From NCBI GenBank assembly GCA_030142905.1, contig JASJOG010000008.1, forward strand, positions 558,001 through 622,000: 64,000 nucleotides of DNA, given 5' to 3'. Of the stretch, positions 12,801-24,800 are shown in pieces; position 1 is the first letter of the stretch; every line of letters starts with the position of its first letter. Source of the DNA: Heliopora coerulea (taxonomy: Eukaryota > Cnidaria > Anthozoa > Scleralcyonacea > Helioporidae). The notes below the pieces were generated by a model. That model ran no database searches. It saw only the letters and a list, made by a program, of their open reading frames with translations, and was not told where the DNA came from. Made by a program: the position numbers and the translations under genes.

Positions 12801-15800
12801 AGTTTGCGTATATATGCAATACACGATTCATTTCCATGATCCAAATGTGAAATTCGTTGTGGAAACGGGGAAATGCACTCAATATTGTACTGTGTAGAAG
12901 TTGAACGGTGTCGACTGTGGAGAATAATCTGGGGAATGTAAGTTATTGATTTTCTTTCGTTCTAGATGAAACTTATGATCGCAGTAACATTGTTCACCTT
13001 TTGGTGTTTGCTTAAAGTCCCTTTGCTACTGAGTGTGGTCGCGGCAAGCTTATTTTAATTGTTGTGCCTCATTTTCTTTAGAAAATAGAAATAATCGTAT
13101 ATATTAGCGTAACTAGACCGTAGTTGAAAAACTGTTCGAAACTTCTAAGATCATGCTAAGGGGAAAAAAATCCAATGCATTTTGCCAGACAGCTTTTCAA
13201 GTTTACCTTACCAAGGTTTATATAGAATTTATTCTAATTTTACTACGTTATGGAGTTAGTTCAACTTAGTTACCTGTTATTTTTTCAGGTGTCGGGGGAT
13301 ATGCTAAGGAAATGTCTCCAGAGTTTATTAAAGCTGAGATGGAGTTGTTTGCCAACCAAGCAAAAGAAGTCGATGTTATCATTACGACTGCATTGATACC
13401 TGGGAAGCCTGCTCCAAAATTGATTACAAAAGAAATGGTTGAATCCATGAAACAGGGCTCCGTCATTGTGGACTTAGCTGCAGAGACGGGTGGAAATTGT
13501 GAAGTGACACGACCTGGAGAAAGTTACAACTACAAAGGAGTTCAAGTGAGTAATTACTCCTGATTAGGCACTTCAATGTAAATAAGTCATAAAATGTTCA
13601 ATAGTTGGTAACTGCCGTGACTGATCGCAAAGAATTCTAACCTTTCGAGCAAAGACCCTTCGTCAGAGACTGTAACGTGTTCTGAAACAGGGATAGCTAC
13701 TAGACTAGGATTTATACGAAACAGAGTCATGTGACAAAAAGTTAACCAATGAAATGTGAGAAACAAAAACAAACAAATCAACGAATTGGTAACGACAATA
13801 AATCATGTTCTGATTTCCATATTCCCCGAAATTCGTGAGTCAAACAACAAATGATGATATAAGTATTCGAAGTATTATTCAAATTCTTAAAACAATTAAA
13901 CATACGAAATGTCTAAAAACGGAAGATTGCGTAATAGATGTTTGAACGTTCTCGTTGGCCTAAAGGATTAAATAGATTTAATTTCCGTGAGTCCAAATAA
14001 CTTACTGTCGAAACATCGATGGATATTTCCAAGCGACTTTCACGTTCTTGGGACCTGTCGGAAAGAAACTGGGTAGTAAAGGTTAGCTAATTATTAAAAA
14101 ACTAATCGTCATTTTGAAAAGCTGCGTCATGTAAGTATGGGTGTAGAATCATGTTAAATGGTAACTGACCCATGTTAAATGGTAACTGAACCGAGAGAAG
14201 TTGTTTTTTTCTCGGCGAGGGGAAAAGGTTGAGATGCTTGAACTAAAGTAAAACTTCCTGGTGCTCGGATATATCTCATCTTGTATGTAATATACCAGAT
14301 GCTACTAAGGTAAGTCTCGTAACAAAATATATCTACTTGGCCACAACTTTAATGTGCCAGTGTCATAAAATGTCCAGTCAATCAGGGTTCAGTCGTTATG
14401 ACGGCGAATAACCCTGATCCCATCTTAGTGGTTAAGGTAGCTGAATAGTTTTCCCAGTTTTTCGCACCTCGTGCTTCACTTGGGCATAACTTCGAAATGG
14501 TTATAACCCACATCTCCAAAGTTAGCAAAGATGGAAAGCTACAATTGGTGTTGAAGCTGGTATGGTAATATCAGGGGCATTTCGTGTTTCCATGGCAACA
14601 AGAGCAATTGAAAACAACCTCGAAAATTCAGTTTTCTCCAGTTTGCAAAAAATCCTGTCATTAACTTTTCTTCTTGTGTCGTACAAAGTTTGCAATAAAC
14701 AAATCTTATCTCGTGATACCAATTCGATGACATTCTAGCACAGAATTTTTAAAATTCTTAAGAAAATAGTGAGTCACCCTCCAACGGAAAATTCTGCGAA
14801 ATTCCTCGGTTTGATTCAAGTTTTTAACCTTTTGCCATACGAACTGCGAGGTTAACAAAAATGTTATCAAATTTCAGCAAATTTTAATCATTAGATTTTG
14901 AAAAATCGTCATTTTTGGATCGACTGTGCAGCAGTAGATATATTGTTGTCGTGTTGTTTGTAGGTACGTTAGTAAATGACATTTGAATACCTTCAGAGCC
15001 AATCAAATCCCAGAAAAAGGAAATGACAATGAACGACTGACATCTGATCGACGCGGAAACGAACGGCAAAGTACAATTGACAACCGATTGTCGTATAACT
15101 CGAAATTGACGCCATTTTGTACGAAAAGAGCGATGCATTCAATACGAAGACGGATTTATACTCTGATAAGTGTTTTTATCACGAATCGTAGTGAATTTGC
15201 AAGTACAATCTGCCACAGTTTTCGAAGATTGTACCATGTTGGTCGATTTGTCCAGCTGAACTGCAACAATACCACAAATGAGCAGTACGTGCTCGAGCAG
15301 CTTCGCTTGGTTCGCAGCAATGCGAACGATCTGGTCTAAAATCCACACGAGTCAGAACACGAGTTGAACACTAGTAGAACAGAATTTCCACCAAAGAATA
15401 ACTATGTGCAACAAATCTGGGTAGGCTTTTCGTTAAATTTATTCATTGTTAGTTGTGTTAATTCATGTTTTCGATCGCGTTAGATTTGTGTTTCACTGAT
15501 GTTCTACTTTTGTTATACTCGTGTTAACTTGTGTTCTGACTCGTGTGGAATTTTAGACCAGATCGATGCGCAGTTCGTGAAAGAAACCTCGGCAGTAAAG
15601 CATTCGTCAAGTTTAAAATAAAAAAAAGCAAACTACATAATCTACTAGCATTTCAAAATTCTCAGTAACTTTAGTATCTATCCTCAACCTGCAAATTTAT
15701 TTATACATTTCGTAAACAAAAGCCGCTCGTGGTATACGCAAAGAAACTTATACCACCATGTTGTGATCGAATGTAACCATGCAAACAGTGCTGGTTGTGT

Positions 15801-18800
15801 GGACACACATGTGGTCTAGAAATGACAATGTCCGTTTCGGCAGTTGATACATGTGCGCTTAAGCGTGCCTATTTTTTTCTACTGCAGGCAGCAATACGAT
15901 CGATCGCAATTTTTCACTCAACTACACATGCTCAAGGATGCATCGCGTGCGAGGGCACGCTGTTGAGGTTTGATTCCGCGCGGAGCAAGCAAGGACAAGA
16001 AAAATAAATTTCGCTTCCATGTTTACGTTTGAAAGACTCGTCCCTCTTGCGACTATGACTCTGACTCACTTAATTTCATTTTGTTGCTAAATGCCACTGA
16101 TCACGACCTGAAACTGGCCTCAGCCACCTTAAGTCGTTATGAAACCGGTGGACAAATCCCTCTGTAGCCCTTCGTTGTGGCATATCTACGGTCATAAAAC
16201 CAATCAACTGGATAAAACTATTAAAGAGGTTGAGACTGAGAACTAATTATTATTGAAAATTACCATATGGTTTCACTTTATGGTATTAACACTTTTGTCC
16301 CAGGGTCTCTCAAAACCCTTCTATTTTTTGGTATTTCAAGTTTTTGTTCCAAATGTTGTAGTGGTTTTAGAAAGGTTTTCATGATGCTAACTATTCAAAA
16401 ACCATTGAAAAAAATCATTTTGAAGAGGTTTTGGATGGGTTTTTCTTGATCTGCAAAAACTGTGCTGGTACCCCCAAGTACTATACTACTTTGATTTATT
16501 AGAAAATCGTTCATATCTCTGAGATTATTTGACGAAATCAGTAAAAGCTCTCCTGGCAAGTAAATATTTGAACAGAATATTTCAAGAATTGACCTACACT
16601 CCTAAAGGCAACTAGAAAAGTTGACCAGATGGGATTTGAACTCGCATCTTTGAGTTACCAGATCGCTGCTCTACCGATTGAGCAATCAAGTCAATCTCGA
16701 TACTCTCAAACTCCAGTTATTTCGTCAGGAGAAACCATTACAGTTATCGCGCTAAATCTGAAAAAAAGGTACAAATAAATATCCATAATATTTACATCTA
16801 TATGAATAAAAAATATATATGTAAAAATATATAAATATATATAAATATATAATAAGAACTAAATATATAATAAGAACCAAAAAGAAATAGTTTTACAATG
16901 TGAAACTTAATCATTGCGATGCTGACTAAGTTAAGATTTAAAAATACCTAAGGAGTTAGAAGCGACAGGGTCAGCAGGTAAAACATTCCACTCTCTTACT
17001 ATTCTTGGAAAAAGAGAATATTTGAAAATGTCCTTAAAAGTATGAACTAAATGGTATTTAAAAATATGACTCTTACGAGTTCTTCTTTCATTGGCAGGAA
17101 TTAAATATTTCGACTTATCCTCGAAAACCTGTCGTTCAACAATTGTGTCAATGTTGGTCAGTGATATTGGCATCTCACCCACGGTCAGAAAATATCTCGA
17201 CGAGATAAGGCATTTTTCTCGACTTTGAGAAATTTTCAGAACAACTTGCCCAATCCGTGAACTTTGATTTTTGCTTTTTAATGATGTTGACGGGAAAACA
17301 TCATTTTAGAACCATTGGGACAGCTTACCTGAGCTATTCAGGTTCGACACAATTCAACCCCTAGTAATGGCTTTCTAGCGAAGTAACGCCCAAAAGGCAA
17401 AAATTCTCAACACTGGAATATTTTCCGAACCCGGGCTCCAATCAATGACCTTTTGCTTTTATTATCACTTCTGGCCCGAAAACATTAGAAGCATTAGCGA
17501 CGTTTGGCAAAGTTTCGCCAAGTCCAGCTCAGAGCACCCCTAGTAGTTTTATTATGCTTAAGAAATGCCGTTTTCAGCCTAGGCGACGGCGACCAGATGT
17601 CACTTTCACTTCCAAATGAAGCTGGTTTTCTCGATCCGCCGTCGGGCTTCTGCCACAACGTCAAAATAGAGGTTTTGCCGTTGTCTCTAGAACGTGAATA
17701 AAATACTTATCTTTTAGGCTCGAAAGACCATCTTTTGATTAGTTTACTTTGTAGTTTGTATGTTTGTCCTTTTCTTGTGACTTGACTTGAGAAAAAACCA
17801 AAATGTTCGTTAACTTTGAAAAATTATGTTCTTATAATGTTGGTTTTAGACCTCATGGAACCACGTCAGTGAGCACGAAGATAAAATAGTTTCAACTAGA
17901 TTCTTCATCCGTTTTCTTACGTTGTCGGATAGTTTCTGAAAAACGAATTATTCAAAACGAGCGTGTTTCGGTCAGTAAGAAGGCAATTCAGGCTCAGGTT
18001 ATGATAATTTTCACAATTCAGCAGAAACATCTTGGACGCTGCTATAATATTGTGAATGAATATTCGAGGCCTTACTTCCAAGACAAGTTGTCTGATAAAT
18101 TTAAAATAAAGGCTTGCTCTGTCACACATAGAAAACGTGACACGGTCTGAACGAGAAACATTCATCGACGTTACAGTCGGGCAAGTTGCTTTGCTTAACT
18201 TTCGTATTGTGACGGAAACAACGTCGTACTCTTCCCAGCCCCACTCGGTCGCTTGCCTTGCTGTCGCCGCCAAAAAGTTGTTTCTTAAGTTCTCTAGTAA
18301 CGGGTTCGATTTCCATCAGGGCTCAGAAAACTTTGGGTCTATATGTGTATTTATGTGCTAGAAGATGTAAAGTACATGTTGCAGTGAATAAATGCACATC
18401 AACAACTTAATTCAATATTCTTGGTTGTCGCGCTATTTCTCACGGAAAGTCGCATTAGAAGCTCGGAAATACTATTCCATTTGAAACGCTATTCCATTTG
18501 AGGGAATGTAAACGTTCCAAACTTCCAGTAGAAGTTGGTGTCACAGCCTATACTTCAAAAATAAGACCAATATTGGAATATGCATCCCCATTCTGGGGTG
18601 GTCTTCCTAAATATCTTGAGAAGGAAATAGAGCAGGTGCAGATAAGGAGTATGAAGATTATTGGCCTTCCCAAGGACCATCTTCTGTTGCTTAGGAAAAC
18701 AAGTGATGAAGCTACTAAAAAAGAATTTCAAAAAATACTAGCAGATCTCCAACAGCCATGTTTTAAATTTTTACCTGATACTAAAACATATAATTACAAT

Positions 18801-21800
18801 CTGAGGAATGAGAATAATTTACATTTAATAATATCAGGAACAGATAGACATACGAACTCGTTTGTTCCAAGAGCATGTCGGAATTGACATGTACATTATA
18901 GGTTTTAGGGCAATTCTGTATTATAATATTTAAATTTACTATTGCAAATGTCAATCCATTGTATTTTTAAACTTAAGATGGATCTAATAAAGTATTATTA
19001 TTATTATTATAAATGCGGTGGAATAATTCTCTTTAGATGTACTTAATGTCAAACATGTAAGGTCACTTTACTTATGCTTTTCGTTATCAGATTATCGCAT
19101 ACACGGACCTGCCCAGCCGCCTACCCACTCAGGCAAGTACGTTATACGCCAACAACATGACGAAATATCTCACATCAATGGGTGAGAAGGGTCACTTTGA
19201 CGTCGACCTCAAAGATGACGTTGTCCGAGGCTCGATTGTTCTCGACAAAGGCACCATGATGTGGCCACCTCCTCCTCCTGAAACACCGCCTGTAGCTCCA
19301 ACCCAGGCCAGTAAACCTAAGGCGGTTGTAAAACCTCCAGAAATTAATCCGTTCCAAGAAAAGTTGTATGAAGCAGGAGGTGCTGCCGGTACGTAGATTG
19401 AATGTCTCGAATAAATAAAAAATATGTTGTCACTGAAGGTAAAAGCGACAGCCTGAGTTTTCATCCTGAAGAGGTCCTTATTTTTATATATGGCGACATA
19501 TTGGGGTTTGAGAAAGATATAATAACTTAAAGAGCGTCTGAATTGTTGCACTCTTCATGATTGGATTCGGACTGGGCCGAGGGCAGATGTTTGCAGGCAC
19601 ATAGCGAACCTTTAGGTCGTCAAAAGGTTAGAAAAATAAATCGAATAATTGTAAATGCGGCTGAACGAATGAATGAATGAATAAACTTTATTTTAGGTCG
19701 AATTTAAGAGTAGCTATGTAATAAGCTAATATCTCCGAGCAAAATTACTATATAAAATATAACACAATGTTAAAACCAAACTAAAAAGAATATTACACAA
19801 CGATTAAATAGTTAAATAATTCATCATTAAACGCTAAAATTATCTAAACTAAAAATTTTCTTCTTGAATTCATGATATTGGACACAAGTTCGCCAGTCGT
19901 CTAAAAGAGAATTCCATAATTTTGCTGATAAATAACTAAAGGAATGAAGTCCATAAGTAGTAGTTCGTGGCTTAGAAAGAGATGAAATATTACTTCCACG
20001 GAGATTATAATTTACAGGACGGGAGGTGAACATATGTTTCATGTAATTAGGATAATTTTCTAAAAAGAGACTCTTATGCAATAAAATTAACATATTCTGT
20101 AACCGCCTGTTGTATATGGAAGTGCAGTTTACCTTATCAAGAAACTGACTATAAGGCGAACTATAATCCTTCAATATAAATCTGAGTATGCGCTTGTTTA
20201 AAGCTTCTAACTTATCAGTATTTCGGGCGCCACAAAAGTGCCAAATTGCGGAGCAATACTGGAAAGTGCGGTAAGATAAAAGCTCTGTATAATTTAAACA
20301 AAGTATCTTTTGAAATCAATTTACGGGATCTTAACATTATATTAAACTGTTTATTTATCTTACCACATATAGTAGATATATGATTGTCGAATGAAAGAGT
20401 ATTATCAACATTCATGCCAAATATATCAATAGGTAACAAGATCAGCTAGCGGTGCACTGTTCTATTTTCTGTAAGGAGATCCCTGTAGGATGTTGGTTTT
20501 ATGTTGAGTAATTAGAATGGAGAAGAGGGAAGGTGGAAAGTATAAGAGGGAGAGACATGGCAGTCCTTATGTAAGCTGTCCTACTACTTTAAATCAAATA
20601 CACACTATCGTCTGATAAACTGCATGGTTGTTTTACTACAACAATTTACAACAATAGAAAAAATGAAAGAAAAAAAGCAAAAACCAAAAGAGAACAGAAG
20701 AGCAAAAGGGAAAAAATTTATCCACGAAAGGGTTAATGTCCCGCGTACTAAAGTTTCCACCCTTACGTTTTCGTAACTTGTTAAGATTTCTTATTAAAAG
20801 AAAACCAGATACAATAGAATGATTGATCTTGTTACACGTCCTTTGAGTCGAGTCCAAGTCAAAGTGCGCCAGTCTGAGACACAGGTCTGAGTTTTCAGGA
20901 AATTACTCGAGTCCAGGTGAATGTCTCGAAAATTGTGGCTTGAAGTCCGAGATCTGTATCATGCATTTCTACTAAACATGTAGATAAAACGGGATCAGGT
21001 CCGTTAACTCAAATTACTGTGACGTCTTGGTATTTTGGTGGGTCTGGGCATAGTTTTAAAAAGGTACAGGCTTTGATTACTTGATGCTGACTTCGTTTTA
21101 TTTTGTTTGTCTACTATATAAGAATTTTACAAATAATTGCTTGTTGACATGTAAATTTTCTTTGGTTTGTCGTTTTATTTGGTTTCGTAAACTAAATTCT
21201 AAAATAATTTTTTGGACCCCTTTTGTAATGTGCATGTTGCTACTCCCTCCCATATTTTGCGTAATATTAAACCATCATTCGCCATTATAATTAAACCTAA
21301 GTCACACTTAAGACAATATTAAATGAACTTGACAACATAAAGAATAAGTCAATTTTTTTACCTTGCGTCGTTATTTCTGTCATTTTGTTCACATTATATC
21401 GTTGTAATTTCATGTTCACTGACCTAATCGTCATATAGTGAGTGAATTTTGCTTTCGGATGACCCTGTCGTTATTTCAGTAGAATGAACCAAAGCTTTAC
21501 TGCCTAACGTGTTTCTTAAACCTTCTTCTATGTTGTAGCTCTTTTGTCCGGTGTCGTTGGCCTCGGTTTTGTTTCACCTAGCCCTGCCTTTGCCTCTATG
21601 GTGACGACATTCTCACTTGCTGGTGTTATTGGTTACAAGGTTGTTTGGGGCGTAACTCCAGCCCTTCACTCACCTCTTATGTCTGTTACCAACGCAATTT
21701 CTGGAATCACAGCCGCTGGTGGATTGGTAATGATGGGAGGCGGGTACCTGCCCACCAACACAGCTACATCACTTGCAGCTTTAGCCACGCTAATATCTTC

Positions 21801-24800
21801 TATTAATATTACTGGTGGATTTATTATTACCAAACGCATGTTGGACATGTTCCGAAGACCAGGTGCGTATCAGAAATTATACTATTAAAATTTTTCCATT
21901 ATTCCCCCATAACTGTGGAGCTTCGGCGTAGAATACCTCCATTATACCAACGTAATATAAAGAATCACCCTGATTGTACCGACAGTTGAAATGGAACTTT
22001 TTTCACGGCCTGTTTACCCTGTGGAATATTTAACGCACTCTCAAGTTGATTGCGATGTGCGACATCTGCTTATTAAAAATATGGATGAAGCGCGATCAGG
22101 TGTAGACATAACTAATACAGCAATTATTTTGAGCTTTCGGTCACCGGATTGTGGCCTTCGTCAGGAAGACAATGAACGAATGACAAGGAGTGTTTATAAA
22201 ATATACATGTGGTTGTGAATGATATGAGATAAAAATAGAAAGTGACTAGTATAGAAATATGCATAATATGCACTCTCATTAACAAATACTGCCGCATTAA
22301 TTATATATATTTCTATACTTGTCACTTTCTATTTTTGGCTCAAATTATTTACAACCACAGGTATATTTTATAATCTCTCTTTGTCATTCATTCATACTCT
22401 TCCTGACAAAGGCCACAGTCTGGTGACCGAAAGCTCGAAATAATTTTTTTGTTTTTGATCAGAGAACGCCGTTTTGCTGTATTAGTTATCTACTTATTAA
22501 ATTCGTTTTATAATCACTTTCTTTACATAATGCTGAAATCCTTCTAATTTCTTCTAAAAGACCTTAAAGAACAACAAGACATTACAGAATGGTGATTTTG
22601 TCAAATAAATGGCCTTTATGGTGTTTCTTGAAATAAGTAAATATTTATGCATTGGTCCGTCACAAGTTTCAAATGAACTGTGAGCTGTTTACTTAAATTG
22701 GCACACCTCACGTTGCTTCTTGATATTAATATCAAACCCCTCCTAAAGAGCATCGAGGACCGCGATATTTTGCTAGTACGAAACTCTAAAGGCAAATATT
22801 TTTTTCTGTTTCATTAATGCAATTGAAATATTTTGATTGTCGTTACTGTTGCATAAAATTATCATTTACTTTTCAACTTTTTTACATCATAAGTCAAGTT
22901 CTAGAATTAGGCTCGGTAAGCACTCAAGTGAAAATGCCACGATGTTTCTGAATATACTCTTCACTTAATCGGCATTACCACCTTATAAATACCGAACTCG
23001 TGGCCATGCTCTCGGCAAAAGCCTCCGTAGCTCAGTTGGCAGAGTATCGCACTAGATTCGCGGGGTCGCCGGTTCTATTGCCAGCTGGAAGGCCAAAAGT
23101 TGCATTTTCGCTACAGGTCCCGGTTGGGTCTTAAACTCGAGATATTTGGGCACTCGAGATTTTCCTTCATGAGAATTGTTGACTTAGAATAAGCAGTCGA
23201 GTGAAAATGCCATAATGTTTATATATATAATATAATATAATATAATATAATATAATATAATATAATATAATATATATATGATTACGAGTTTAAATTACAT
23301 GTTGAATAATCAATTAAACGGCGAACCAATAGAAAAGGCGACAAGATGGTAGGTGGCTAGATATCTGGTAAAGAGACAAATCAGAATAAAAGGAGAGGGA
23401 ATGAAGAAATATTTTCATTTCTAGCAGATTTAAACTTAGAGAGTAATAAATTCTCTCGAGTAAGTCGTTCAAGGTTAGAAAAAAACAGGAAGAAATTAGA
23501 GACAAATCGCCATAAGAAAGAGTGCGTGAGAGGTTTTTTTTGAGAATGGGCCTGGATAGCAGAAGGTGATGAGTTTGCCAATCTTTTACCCGTCAAAAGA
23601 AATTCTCATGTGTCCTGAGATTCGCGTATATAAGTTGCGTCAAAAATTTTAAAAATGTTCTCAAGTTATCTTTCATCATGGGTTTACACTTAAAAATCCT
23701 CAGTTGGGCATTAATCTATATTTCAAGATAGTGTGTTGTCTTGATAGCCCTGAAAACTTCAATTGTGTTTCGGTTATGAAATTTTCAAGAAGTCATTGAT
23801 TTAGAAACGTTTAACTCAATTCAATCTGTAGTTGAATCAGTGGTGTTGTGGGACCGACCTGATTGCGAAGGCAGTGATTGTTAACGAACATACGGGACGA
23901 CCCCTTGAAAACAGTTTGTATTTCAGGCTACATTCGAAGATTATCGTTGTGATATATTTTCTCGCTTTTTTTTTAAACAACTATCTTATCAGGTGATCCT
24001 CCAGAGTACACTTACCTGTACAGTATACCTGGTGCTTTGATAATGGGTGCATATCTTTATGGCCATATGAACAACTATAGTGATATTCATCAAATGGCTT
24101 ATCTGGCTTCATCTTTGTGTTGCGTTGGTGCTCTGGCTGGCCTGTCGGGCCAGACCACATCAAGAACCGGCAATGCGTTAGGTATGCTAATCTCAATTTT
24201 TTTTATCAACCCCCCTGATTAATAATTTATTAATAATGACTAATTGATTATTACTCTGTTTACTGTTGCATTAATTGCAACTATTACGTTAAGGTTTGTA
24301 ATAATGTGTCTGTTCATTGTTGCTCGTATTTCTTGAAGCTGAAGTTTAGAATTGTTAAGAGTAAAGTTCTACGAAACATGAAGAGCCGTTTTTACGTCGA
24401 AGTTTTGTTGAATAAATCGATATTACTATTGTTTTGCTGCCTACTAGGCAGTTCTCAAATCTAAACAAATTGTTGATGTGGGACATGAGTTGTTCTGATG
24501 ATTCCCCCCTTTCTTCCTTCCTTCCTTCCTTCCTTCCTTCCTTCCTTTCTTTCTTCCTTTCTTTCTTCCTTTTTTTCTTTCTTCCTTTCTTTCTTCCTTT
24601 TTTTCTTTCTTCCTTTCTTTCTTCCTTCCTTTTTCCTTTCTTCCTTCCTTTCTTTCTCTCTTTCTTTGTTTGGATGGAAGAGTATCGCTATTCACCGACT
24701 TTAGTGGAACGAAAATTGAACAGCAACTATATAGCACCTCAAAATATTATGGTTTTACAATCCCTTTGGAGTACTACGCCTTAAAAAAGACTCTGTAACG

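Larger units (their letters stand above)
13546..19090 (+). other. NNT intron 6
   Basis: A 5.5-kb intron. It holds an inverted-repeat element (15327-15565), a minus-strand tRNA-like SINE (16619-16697), a minus-strand LINE 3' remnant (16931-17182) and a plus-strand L2-like LINE end (18498-19010). Open frames at 14522-15348 and 17917-18361 overlap each other on both strands and match nothing I know. Confidence 0.6.
21863..23992 (+). other. NNT intron 8
   Basis: Contains a large inverted repeat (22107-22491), a tRNA-type SINE (22921-23221) and a TATAA microsatellite (23222-23279). No gene. Confidence 0.6.

Noticed and set aside
14983..15348. 118-aa plus frame with opposing minus frames
   Set aside because: It ends inside an inverted-repeat element, both strands are open, and no family is recognised.
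24434..24784. Phe/Pro/Ser- and Lys/Glu/Arg-rich ORFs on both strands
   Set aside because: They are translations of a TTCC/TTTC microsatellite.
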